DNA of 39,334 nt from positions 1 to 39,334 of the forward strand of contig DASZMJ010000196.1 in NCBI GenBank assembly GCA_035551935.1, written 5' to 3'. Position numbers and translations under genes: made by a program. The notes below the pieces were generated by a model. The model ran no database searches, had not been told where the DNA came from, and worked only from the letters and a program-made list of their open reading frames with translations. Within the stretch, counting starts at the first letter, position 1, and each line of letters starts with the position of its first letter. Shown here in pieces: positions 32,369 through 39,334 of the stretch. The stretch is from DASZMJ01 sp035551935 (GTDB taxonomy: Bacteria; Planctomycetota; Planctomycetia; Isosphaerales; Isosphaeraceae).

Positions 32369-34390
32369 ATGAATACGCACGTCACCACCCGTTGCCCCCA
32401 TTGCGAACACACCGGCAGGGCCCGCGCCGAGCACGTCGGCCACCACGTCGGCTGCAACCAGTGCGGCCGGCCGTTCCTCGTGCCCCGGTTCGTCTCGCAA
32501 CCCTGCCCGAACTGCCAACGCGACCTGAACATCCCGCTCCGCCTGCTCGGGCTGGACGTCGACTGCAAGCACTGCGCGACGACCTTCCGCGCCCCCGACG
32601 CCCCGACCCTCGCCCCGCGGCCCGTCCCGGCCGAGCCCGCCCCGATCGAGCCCCCGGTCGACCCCGAGCCGATCGCGGCCGAGACCCCCCACGACGGCGA
32701 GGCGGCCGAGCGGCTGGAACGGCTCCAGGCCCGCGAGCTGGCCCTGGAGCTCGAGCTCGACGCGGCCCGCGCCGAACTCGAGACGCTCCGGCCCCGGGCC
32801 GCGGCGTTGACGCGACTCGAGGCCGACCTGGCCGCCGGCCGCGACGAGGTCGCGCGCCGCGAGGCCGAGCTCCAGGACGCCCGCGACGAGTTGCAGGCCC
32901 TCCGCGACCGCCAGGCCGAGGCCGACCGCGCGGCCGAGGAACTCCGCGCGCTCGCCGAGGGTCGCGAGCATGACCTGGCCGACGCGACCCGAAGGCTCGA
33001 CGGCCTCGCCGGCGAGGCCGAATGGCAGCGGGCCAGGCTCGCCGAGCTGGAGCGTGCCGTCGAGGAGTCGGCCGCCCGGCACCGCGACCTCGAAGCCGAG
33101 GCCCAATCGCTCCGTTCCCGGCTCGCCGAGGCCGAGGACCGCCGCGCCGAGGCCGAGGCGCGGCACGAGGAGCACTCCCGCGAGGCCGAGTCGCACCGCG
33201 GCCGGCTCGCGGAGCTGGAAGGGTCGCAAGCCGAGGCCGAGGGCCTCCGCGAACGGCTGGCAGCCTCCGCACACGCCGTGGCCGAGGCGAACGATCGCCA
33301 CGCCGCGACGACCTCCGAAGCCGACGCCCTCCGGGCCGAGCTCGCCGACCTCCGCGGCCGGCTGGCCGAGAACGAGGCCAGGCACGACGCGGCCCGCATC
33401 GAGGCCGAATCCCTCCACTCCCGGATCGCCGACCTCGAAGGCCGGCTCGCCGAGGCCCGCGCGGGGCGTGAGGAGCGGGAAGGCGAGGTCTCAACCCTCG
33501 CGGGCCGGATCGAGGCCCTCGAACGCTCGCTCGCCGAGGCCGAGTCGGCCCGGGCACGGGTCGCCAAGCTGGAAGGGACCCTCGCGGAGGCGACGGCCCG
33601 GATCGAAGGGCAGGCGCGCGAGGCCGAGGCGCGTCGCGTCGCGATCGAGGAGGCCGAAGCCCGGGAGCGTGCCGCCGTTGCCGAGTCGACGGCGGCGATG
33701 GCCCGGGTCGCCGAGGTCGAAGGCGCCCTCGCCGAGGCGATCGCGCGATCGGAGGGGCTGGCGCACGAGGCCGAGTCGGCCTGCGGGCCGCTCGTTGAGG
33801 CGGAAGAACGTCGCCTTGCGGCCGAGGCGGAGGTCGATCGCATCAAGGCCCTCCTCGAGGATCGGGTCGCCCGGCACGAGGCCGACCTCGCGCGGGCCGG
33901 CGAGGATCATGAGGCCATCGCTTCCCTCCGGGCCGAGGCCGAGAGGCAGGGGCATGAGCTCGACGAGGCCCGCCGCCGGATCGTCGCCCTCGACCAGGAA
34001 CGGGAACGCCTGGCCGCCGAGGCTCCGCTCGTCGCGGCCATTCCCGAGCCCGACTCGGCCCTGCGGCAGGAGAACGACCGGCTCAGGCACGAGCTGTCCC
34101 AGCTCTGGGCCGATCACCAACGCCAGTCGGCGAGCAACGGCGAGCTACTCGGCCAGGCGCTCGGTCTCCGGGCGGAGCTGGAGATCCAGAAGGGCATGCT
34201 CGACGCCGATCGCCAGGAGTCGCAGCGGGCCCTCGAGGCCGCCCGCCGCGAGGTCGAGGCCCTCAAGGCCCAGCTCGCCCAGGCCGCCAGGCCGGCCCCC
34301 GAGTCGAAGCCCGAGGACGTCCGCGACATCGCCCTCAGCCAGTACAACCCCGAGGGCCTCCGCCACCTGATCCAGTCGCGGCCCCGCTGA
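32369..34390 (+). CDS. Double zinc-ribbon protein with a very long coiled coil
   Basis: The 673-residue product starts with two zinc-ribbon-like modules: Cys-9, 12, 29, 32 (CPHC...CNQC) and Cys-46, 49, 66, 69 (CPNC...CKHC). A Pro-rich linker (about 75-115) leads to about 500 residues of Glu/Ala/Arg/Leu heptad-rich coiled coil, with repeated LAEAE and LEGRLAEA patterns. It ends in a short polar tail (about 645-673). No membrane segment or signal peptide is seen. It looks like a cytoplasmic structural or scaffold protein; similarity to SMC-like coils is low-complexity only. ATG 32369 was chosen because the zinc-ribbon begins there; the earlier ATG at 32288 overlaps the ABC stop and adds an unconvincing 27-residue extension. 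Function is unknown. Confidence 0.78.
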   Translation: MNTHVTTRCPHCEHTGRARAEHVGHHVGCNQCGRPFLVPRFVSQPCPNCQRDLNIPLRLLGLDVDCKHCATTFRAPDAPTLAPRPVPAEPAPIEPPVDPEPIAAETPHDGEAAERLERLQARELALELELDAARAELETLRPRAAALTRLEADLAAGRDEVARREAELQDARDELQALRDRQAEADRAAEELRALAEGREHDLADATRRLDGLAGEAEWQRARLAELERAVEESAARHRDLEAEAQSLRSRLAEAEDRRAEAEARHEEHSREAESHRGRLAELEGSQAEAEGLRERLAASAHAVAEANDRHAATTSEADALRAELADLRGRLAENEARHDAARIEAESLHSRIADLEGRLAEARAGREEREGEVSTLAGRIEALERSLAEAESARARVAKLEGTLAEATARIEGQAREAEARRVAIEEAEARERAAVAESTAAMARVAEVEGALAEAIARSEGLAHEAESACGPLVEAEERRLAAEAEVDRIKALLEDRVARHEADLARAGEDHEAIASLRAEAERQGHELDEARRRIVALDQERERLAAEAPLVAAIPEPDSALRQENDRLRHELSQLWADHQRQSASNGELLGQALGLRAELEIQKGMLDADRQESQRALEAARREVEALKAQLAQAARPAPESKPEDVRDIALSQYNPEGLRHLIQSRPR

Positions 34391-34420
34391 CCCCCGCTTT
34401 TTGCCCTTGCGTCTTGACTC

Positions 34421-34432
34421 AGACAGTTGTCT
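34421..34432. promoter_or_regulatory. Palindromic operator-like site before the propeller gene
   Basis: AGACA-GT-TGTCT is an inverted repeat of two five-base half-sites in a locally AT-rich stretch, with TTGACT just upstream (34414-34419) and TAATGT just downstream (34432-34437). The 12-base gap between those hexamers is too short for a standard promoter. The half-sites resemble the ACA-NN-TGT pattern of CopY/BlaI-type repressor boxes; no such repressor is in the window. Confidence 0.35.
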
Positions 34433-34517
34433 AATGTCGGGACTCAAGGGCGACCGGCCAGGGACGAAGGCGGGGAGGGCGACCGTGGGCGCGACACGCC
34501 ACCGACGACGGGCGGGG

Positions 34518-35528
34518 ATGACTCGGCGGGCCTGTCTCGGCCGGTTCGGCGCGGGGATGTTGGCCCTCGCGCTGCCCGGCCGGGGGCGGGCCGGTGTGAC
34601 GAATTCGGGCCGGATCTACCTCTTTGCCGGCTTCGGCCTGCGGCAGGATCGGAGGCTCGGTGTCTACGCGGTCGACCCCGAGGCCGAGACCTGGACACTC
34701 ATCTTCGAGCAGCGTCGCGACGGCGACGGCTTCTTCATCATCAACGAGGCCCACGTCTCGCCCGACGGCACGACTCTCGCCTTCAGTCGATATGACAACG
34801 ACGGCAATCCCCTCGGCGTCTGGGCCTGCGACACCCGGGGCGGCGACCCCCACCGGCTCCACAGCCACGCCGGCGGCATCCAGGACCCGCTGCTCTGGTC
34901 CGGCAACGGCAAGCGGATGATCGTCAGCCGCCGCGACTTCAACAGACCGGAGGACGCCGACAAGGTCGGCCACTGGCTCGTCGACCTCGGCGACGGCCGC
35001 GCCCGCAAGCTGCCGATCCCCGAGGCCGACGCGATCCTCGACTGGTCCGCCGACGGCCGCCGCCTGCTCGTCTCCTCGGCCCGCGGCCGGCGGGCGTCGG
35101 CGGACGAGAACGACAACGCCCGGCCGCTCTTCGTGATGGGGCTCGACGGCCGCGATGCCCGCCAGATCGACCCCGGCGGGGGCGTGACCTTCGGCCAGAA
35201 GTTCTCCCCCGACGGCCGCCTCGTCAGCCTCACCCGCGGGCCAGGCGACGACTCGGGCGACCTGGTCCTCGAGGTCATCCGCGTCGACGACGGCGATCGC
35301 CGCGTCGTCCTCCGCGAGCGCGAGTTCCTCGTCCCGTTCCAGGCCCTCTGGTCGCCCGACGGCCGCCGCCTGGCCGTGGTCGTCTCCGAGCAGCCCCGCA
35401 ACGACAAGGGCGACCGCGTCGGCGGCAACGCCGGCTATCGCCTCCTCCTCACCGACCCCGACGGCCTCCATCCCCGCCCGATCCGCCTCCCCGCCACCGA
35501 CTTCCTGCGACCGATGGACTGGCGTTGA
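34518..35528 (+). CDS. Exported TolB-like (PD40) beta-propeller protein
   Basis: The 336-residue product has a Tat-like or Sec signal (MTRRACLGRFGAGMLALALPGRGRA) and then propeller blades with SPDG-type turns: EAHVSPDGTTLAFSRYD, LLWSGNGKRMIVSRRD, LDWSADGRRLLVSSARG, QKFSPDGRLVSLTRG and ALWSPDGRRLAVVVSE. Family members fold as six-bladed propellers in the periplasm and mediate protein contacts. No catalytic site is evident. ATG 34518 was chosen as the start of the signal; the open frame upstream is arginine-rich and crosses the operator-like palindrome. It is convergent with purQ after 21 bases. Confidence 0.8.
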   Translation: MTRRACLGRFGAGMLALALPGRGRAGVTNSGRIYLFAGFGLRQDRRLGVYAVDPEAETWTLIFEQRRDGDGFFIINEAHVSPDGTTLAFSRYDNDGNPLGVWACDTRGGDPHRLHSHAGGIQDPLLWSGNGKRMIVSRRDFNRPEDADKVGHWLVDLGDGRARKLPIPEADAILDWSADGRRLLVSSARGRRASADENDNARPLFVMGLDGRDARQIDPGGGVTFGQKFSPDGRLVSLTRGPGDDSGDLVLEVIRVDDGDRRVVLREREFLVPFQALWSPDGRRLAVVVSEQPRNDKGDRVGGNAGYRLLLTDPDGLHPRPIRLPATDFLRPMDWR

Positions 35529-35549
35529 ATCGATCAGTTTCCAGGTGGA

Positions 35550-36332
35550 TTACCTCAGCGCCGCCACGGCGTTCCGGAACAGGCGAAGGCCGTCGGGCTC
35601 GGCGTCGAGGCCGCGGCGGGTCCAGCGGGGGTGGTGGAGGGGGTCGGCGTGGCGCTCGGGGTGGGGCATGAGGCCGAAGACGCGGCCGGTCGGGTCGCAG
35701 AGGCCAGCCACGGCGCCGACGGAGCCGTTGGGGTTGGCCGGGTACGACTGGGTCGGCCGGCCGTCCTCGTCGACGTAGCGGAGGACGACCTGGCGGTTGG
35801 CCTCCAGGGCCGGCAGGTCGTTGACGTTGGCCGTGAGGAACTTCCCCTCGCCGTGGGCCACGGGCAGCTCGATCGGCCGGGCGTCGGCCAGGAACGGCGT
35901 GCGGCCGGGAGTGGGCAGGAGGCGGGCCCAGCGGGCCTCGAAGTGGCCGGAGTCGTTGTGGGTGAGCGTCGCCCGGACCCCCGACTCGGCCCCGGGCAAG
36001 AGGCCGGCGCGGACGAGGACCTGGAAGCCGTTGCAGATGCCCAGGGTCAGGCCGCCGCAGTCGTGGAACCGCCGGAGGGCGTCCCGCATCGCCGATTGGG
36101 CCCCCAGGCCGAGTCGGGTCGCCAGGATGCGGCCGGCGCCGAGGTCGTCGCCGTAGGAGAAGCCGCCGGGGATCGTCAGCACCTGGAACCGGTCCAGCGC
36201 CTCGGGTGCCTCGAGCGCCTGGTTGATGTGCCAGGTCTCGACCTCCGCCCCCGCCTTGGCCCAGGCCGCCGCCGTCTCCTCGTCGCAGTTCGTCCCCGGG
36301 GCCCGCAACAGGATCACGCGCGGCGTCGCCAT
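35550..36332 (-). CDS. purQ: Phosphoribosylformylglycinamidine synthase subunit PurQ
   Basis: PurQ is the glutaminase subunit of FGAM synthase, the fourth step of de novo purine synthesis; it feeds ammonia to PurL with PurS as bridge. The 260-residue product has all class I amidotransferase landmarks: APGTNCDEE near the start, IPGGFSYGDDLGAG, nucleophile Cys-100 in LGICNGFQVL, and the His-224/Glu-226 pair in GLMPHPERHAD. Length fits the stand-alone subunit rather than fused PurL. No purS or purL is in the window. A 31-bp nested palindrome ends 20 bases before its start, possibly affecting its expression. Confidence 0.96.
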   Translation of the reverse strand: MATPRVILLRAPGTNCDEETAAAWAKAGAEVETWHINQALEAPEALDRFQVLTIPGGFSYGDDLGAGRILATRLGLGAQSAMRDALRRFHDCGGLTLGICNGFQVLVRAGLLPGAESGVRATLTHNDSGHFEARWARLLPTPGRTPFLADARPIELPVAHGEGKFLTANVNDLPALEANRQVVLRYVDEDGRPTQSYPANPNGSVGAVAGLCDPTGRVFGLMPHPERHADPLHHPRWTRRGLDAEPDGLRLFRNAVAALR

Positions 36333-36352
36333 CGATCGCCTCTTTTAGATAT

Positions 36353-36421
36353 GTAGGGTCCGCTCTTGCGGACCGATCTCCTTGATTGACAAGGAGATCG
36401 GTCCGCAAGAGCGGACCCTAC
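36353..36421. repeat. Nested 31-bp perfect inverted repeat (family GTAG...CTAC)
   Basis: The arms 36353-36383 and 36391-36421 are perfect reverse complements around a seven-base loop. Each arm holds an internal hairpin, GGTCCGC-TCTT-GCGGACC. It starts GTAGGG and ends CCCTAC like the element at 4774-4836, but with a different stem sequence. It lies after the Fe-S carrier stop and before the purQ start on the same strand. Confidence 0.92.
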
Positions 36422-36444
36422 GAAGGGGAATCCGACCACTCGAC

Positions 36445-36777
36445 TCAGACCTGGAAGGAGCTGCCGCAGCCGCACGACTTGACGACGTTGGGGTTGCGGA
36501 AGGTGAAGCCGCGGCGGCCGAGGTCGTCGTCGATGAAGTCGAGGACGGTGCCGTCGAGGTAGGGGTCGAACTTCTTCTCGACGGCGAGCCTGACGCCGTG
36601 GAACTCGGCGACGCGGTCCTTCTCGGTGGTCTGGTCGTCGAAGTTGAGGCTGTACTGGAAGCCGGAGCAGCCGCCCCCCTCGACGCCGACGCGCAGGACC
36701 ATGCCTTCGGGCATGCTCTGCTCGGTCATGATCTTCTTGACTTCGGAGGCGGCCTTCTCGCTCAGGGTCACGGGCAT
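36445..36777 (-). CDS. A-type Fe-S cluster carrier (IscA/ErpA family)
   Basis: The 110-residue product matches A-type carriers (HesB family) over its full length: VTLSEKAASEVKKI, LRVGVEGGGCSGFQY with Cys-37, and the C-terminal SCGCGSSF with Cys-102 and Cys-104. These three cysteines bind the Fe-S cluster that is passed to apo-proteins. Which subgroup (IscA, ErpA, SufA) cannot be settled from the sequence, although the CGCGxSF ending is shared by all. It stands alone without iscS, iscU or suf genes, as is common for ErpA-type genes. Confidence 0.93.
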   Translation of the reverse strand: MPVTLSEKAASEVKKIMTEQSMPEGMVLRVGVEGGGCSGFQYSLNFDDQTTEKDRVAEFHGVRLAVEKKFDPYLDGTVLDFIDDDLGRRGFTFRNPNVVKSCGCGSSFQV

Positions 36778-36852
36778 CTCGATCGTCTCCTCTCCACGGA
36801 AGGTCGTCGTTGGTCCGGGGCAATGGGGCCGGGCGCTACCCGCCGTCGGAGT

Positions 36853-36858
36853 ATTATA
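36853..36858 (-). promoter_or_regulatory. Perfect -10 hexamer upstream of the Fe-S carrier
   Basis: TATAAT reads on the minus strand 75 bases before the gene start. A TTGACG lies upstream at 36872-36877, but only 13 bases away, too close for a standard -35. No better -35 is seen at 16-18 bases. Confidence 0.4.
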
Positions 36859-36902
36859 CGCAGCCGGGCCCCGTCAAGTCGCCCCGAATCCGCCGGGACG
36901 GC

Positions 36903-38300
36903 TCAATGCAACGCGGGCGGGTCGTCGAAGTCGAGCCCGCCGAGGGCGCGGGCGCGGTCCTCGTCGCGGACGAGGTGGCGCGAGCCCCACCAGAAGGCGA
37001 GGCTGCCGAGGGCAAGGACCGGCACGATCAGGAGCATGCCGGCGGTCAGATTCGTGAGCCCCTCGCCGTTGGCGGCCGGCACGGGCACGGCGCCGAGCGC
37101 CTCGAAGGACCGGCCGATCGCCGAGGCGCGGGCCTCGGGCCGGCCGAGCCAGTCGGCGAGCTCGCCGATCAGGGGGGGCGAGGGGATGTCGCCGTAGAGG
37201 TGGAGCAAAAAGATGCTCAGCGCGAAGCCCGCGGACCGTCGGCTCGGCGGCACCACGGCGGCCGTCACCGCATTGCAGGGGCCCAGGCACGAGGTCGCCA
37301 GCACGCTGGCCACGAACAGGAACGCGATCGACGCCCAGTTCGGCCGCGCCAAGAGCCCCGCCACCCCGAACGGGATCGACAGCGAGACCGCGAACGCCGG
37401 CCAGAGCATGTAGGCCCGGCGCGTCCGGCGCAACAGGCGATCGGGCAACCACATCCCGATCAGGACCCCGAGCGTCCCCGCGACGGCCAGGGCCAGGCCG
37501 ATCCAGAGCTTGTCCCGCTGCGGCATGCCCCGGACCCGCTCGTAGAAGTTCGGGACCCACTGGCCGACGGCACCGAGGGTGAAGGTCACGGCCGCCATGC
37601 CGGCGGTGTTCAGCAGGAAGCTCGGGGTCCGGAACAGGCTGAGGTAGTCGGCCACCCCGCGCCTCGGCCCCTGTCCTTTATGCCCCTCGGAGGCGCCCCG
37701 GCCCGGGTCGTGGAGGAGCATGCCCGCCACCGCCAGGAGTAGGCCCGGCAGGCCGACGACCCAGAACGCCGCCCGCCAGCTCCAGTGCGACTCGATGACG
37801 CCCCCGAGCCCGTAGCCGACCGCCGTCCCCAGCGGCAGGGCCAGGTAGAAGAAGCCCAGGACCCGCGCCCGCGCCCTCGGCTCGAACAGGTCGGCCAGCA
37901 GCGCCGGCGCCACGACGCCGTAACTCGCCTCGCCGACCCCCAGCAGGGCCCGCGCCACGAACATCTGGCCGAAGTTGGCGGCGAAGGCCGTGCCCACCGT
38001 CGCCAGGCTCCAGAGCCCGACGCCGAACGCCAGGAGCCGCCGCCGGTCGGCGCGGTCGCCGAGGTAGCCGACGACCGGCGAGACGAACGTGTAGACGACC
38101 ATGAACGACGAGGCCAGGACCCCGAACTTCCCCGAGCCGAGGTTCAAGTCCTTCATGATCGCCGGGCCGACCGCCGCGAAGATGTAGCGGTCGACGTAGT
38201 TCAGCAGGTTCATGCTGAACAGGACGCCCAGCGCGAAGAGGGCTCCCCGGATCGTGATCGTTCGAGGCGATTCCTGCGCGGCGGCCGTGGGACGTGACAT
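36903..38300 (-). CDS. MFS transporter, Spinster-like
   Basis: The 465-residue product has 12 hydrophobic helices with the MFS signature GYLGDRADRRRLLAFG between helices 2 and 3. The first helix region MNLLNYVDRYIFAAVGPAIMKDL is characteristic of Spinster-type and related anion/sugar-phosphate carriers (LNYxDR), and ARALLGVGEASYGVVAPALLADLF is the helix 4-5 segment of the same group. The central loop (about 205-220) is Gly/Lys-rich. ATG 38300 was chosen because it gives a short cytoplasmic N-terminus; upstream codons cross non-coding sequence with a REP-like element. Substrate is unknown; lipids, hexuronates or other organic anions are known in relatives. Confidence 0.88.
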   Translation of the reverse strand: MSRPTAAAQESPRTITIRGALFALGVLFSMNLLNYVDRYIFAAVGPAIMKDLNLGSGKFGVLASSFMVVYTFVSPVVGYLGDRADRRRLLAFGVGLWSLATVGTAFAANFGQMFVARALLGVGEASYGVVAPALLADLFEPRARARVLGFFYLALPLGTAVGYGLGGVIESHWSWRAAFWVVGLPGLLLAVAGMLLHDPGRGASEGHKGQGPRRGVADYLSLFRTPSFLLNTAGMAAVTFTLGAVGQWVPNFYERVRGMPQRDKLWIGLALAVAGTLGVLIGMWLPDRLLRRTRRAYMLWPAFAVSLSIPFGVAGLLARPNWASIAFLFVASVLATSCLGPCNAVTAAVVPPSRRSAGFALSIFLLHLYGDIPSPPLIGELADWLGRPEARASAIGRSFEALGAVPVPAANGEGLTNLTAGMLLIVPVLALGSLAFWWGSRHLVRDEDRARALGGLDFDDPPALH

Positions 38301-38414
38301 GGGGCTCGATCGTCTCTCTTGGCGAGTCTTCGACAGGTCAACCCTCCGGTTATACACGCGATCCCCGCGCCGGGCGAGACCCGGCGGCGTCACTCGCCGG
38401 GGTTGGCTCGCGAC

Positions 38415-38450
38415 GGGGACTGGCTCCGAGTCCTCGAGGTGTCTGTCCCC
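38415..38450 (+). repeat. REP-like palindromic element, copy B
   Basis: The 36-base element starts GGGGAC and ends GTCCCC and shares the core GGCTCCGAGTC and TCGAGGTG with copy A at 3789-3824 (32 of 36 identical, same orientation). It lies in the gap between the MFS gene and the last gene, away from any start codon. Confidence 0.7.
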
Positions 38451-38534
38451 GGCCCGGCCGGACCCGGCCCTCGCGCACCCCGATCGCCGCCGACCCTTTC
38501 AGATCGGTCTTCGCTGATGCATTGCGGTGCTCCA

Positions 38535-38552
38535 AGGCCCGAAACCGGGCCT
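38535..38552 (-). terminator. Terminator-like hairpin after the last gene
   Basis: AGGCCCG (38535-38541) pairs with CGGGCCT (38546-38552) around a four-base loop, overlapping the first base of the stop TGA on the minus strand and directly following it. The module TTCTGAGGCCCG plus TCGGGCC is the same as at the left edge of the window. Confidence 0.5.
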
Positions 38553-39334
38553 CAGAACCGTCGCGGCGGGGCCGTCGGGGTCGTCGGCGCCACGCCGCCG
38601 ACGACCGAGGACGCCGGCCGGGGCGTCGGGGACGCGGGCGTCTCATCCAAAACCATTTTGTAGTCGTAGGTTGCGTCATTCTTCGGTTCGTTCCGCGCCG
38701 GCGCTTCCGGGGCCGGCGGGGTCTCGGGCGGGGGTGTCCACGCGGGCTCGTTCTCGCTGCTGGAGAGGATGCGGCCGTAGAGCTTCAGCCGCGAATTCTT
38801 GCAGGCGATCAAGGCCGTCGAGAGCTGGCGGAAGGTGCGCTGGTGATCTTGCAGGTAGCGATGCCGCCGCGACCCCTCGTCCGACGTGTCCACCGCCGCG
38901 GCGTCCATGGATTGCTGCCGCTGCTCGGCCTCCTCGAGCTCCAGGTCCGGCAGGATCGCGTTCAGCGCCTCCAGCTCCGAGGCGATGATGGCACGCAGTC
39001 GCTCCATCGGCCGGTCCGTGTCGATGACCACGCCCCGCTTCAGCAGCTTGGCGTGCTCGTCGACCTTCGCCCCGCGCGCGACCTCCAGCGCCATGCCCAG
39101 GCCGTGGAGCTCGCGGGCGCGCTCGTCGAACAGGTCGTCGAAGCGGCAGCCCAGCAGCGTCGCGGCGCCCTCGCGCTCCTTGACGTCGAGGGCGCCGACG
39201 TGGTCCAGCCGCTCGTCGAGCCGCTGCCACAGGCCGATCAGCCGGCGGACCCCGTCGGCGCGCCCCAGCAGGATCGGGACCGCGCCGTATCGGCCGATGT
39301 CGAGGAGGTAGGCCGGCTCCTTCAAGCTCTCGGC
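38552..39334 (-). CDS. Protein of unknown function, 5' end beyond the window
   Basis: The open frame runs past the right edge: codons before the first possible TTG start at 39325 read Ala-Glu-Ser without a stop, so at least 260 residues are visible and the N-terminus is missing. The visible part is mainly helical and charged (ELEALNAILPDLELEEAEQRQQ), followed by a conserved-looking stretch (LSTALIACKNSRLKLYGRIL) and a Pro/Ala/Thr-rich C-terminal tail (about the last 70 residues) ending in PPRRF. No membrane segment, signal or catalytic motif is visible in this part. I recognise no family. The stop is followed at once by a hairpin. Confidence 0.7.
   Translation of the reverse strand, partial: AESLKEPAYLLDIGRYGAVPILLGRADGVRRLIGLWQRLDERLDHVGALDVKEREGAATLLGCRFDDLFDERARELHGLGMALEVARGAKVDEHAKLLKRGVVIDTDRPMERLRAIIASELEALNAILPDLELEEAEQRQQSMDAAAVDTSDEGSRRHRYLQDHQRTFRQLSTALIACKNSRLKLYGRILSSSENEPAWTPPPETPPAPEAPARNEPKNDATYDYKMVLDETPASPTPRPASSVVGGVAPTTPTAPPRRF

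Overview
The window is GC-rich (roughly 70% by eye) and looks like a planctomycete chromosome, most plausibly Isosphaeraceae. The evidence is a 3,219-residue secreted protein with the planctomycete N-terminal motif FDRLEPRTLL, the planctomycete-typical set of secreted FGE-sulfatase-domain, Tat-exported Gfo/Idh and ThuA proteins, PAS/GAF histidine kinase architecture, many signal-peptide proteins of unknown role, and very high GC at third codon positions that leaves long antisense frames open. No phage, transposase, CRISPR, tRNA or rRNA gene was seen. The genus is inference.

Layout. 1-574: no convincing gene, a terminator-like hairpin at the left edge and a weak promoter. 575-3776 (+): a soluble PAS-PAS-GAF histidine kinase, a 553-base gap holding a strong GC hairpin, then an HPr-fold protein that lacks the phosphorylatable His-15 but keeps Ser-46 (Crh-like). 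3841-7253 (-): an FGE-domain protein, a Gfo/Idh/MocA oxidoreductase and a ThuA-domain protein, probably one operon for periplasmic sugar or glycan processing; a nested palindromic element sits before thuA. 7312-8364 (+): ApbE flavin transferase, divergent. 8388-13636: a propeller protein, a small lipoprotein, and an MFS plus NCS1 transporter pair. 13907-18245: polysaccharide export lipoprotein, TPR protein, small membrane protein, FkbM methyltransferase. 18322-27981 (-): the giant secreted protein. 28596-35528 (+): LysM-like protein, acylphosphatase, ABC-2 permease, ABC exporter with degenerate ATPase motifs, double zinc-ribbon coiled-coil protein and a TolB-like propeller protein. 35550-38300 (-): PurQ, a second nested palindromic element, an IscA/ErpA-type Fe-S carrier, a Spinster-like MFS transporter. 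38552-39334 (-): a protein of unknown family whose 5' end lies outside the window.

The most notable points are: the Crh-like HPr; the ABC exporter with altered Walker A and signature motifs next to a zinc-ribbon coiled-coil protein; two intergenic nested palindromes that share a design but differ by compensating stem changes; a 36-base REP-like sequence present twice (32/36 identical); the matching TTCTGAGGCCCG stop-plus-hairpin modules at the two ends of the window; and four 135-bp tandem units inside the giant gene. No complete new defence or mobile system is apparent.
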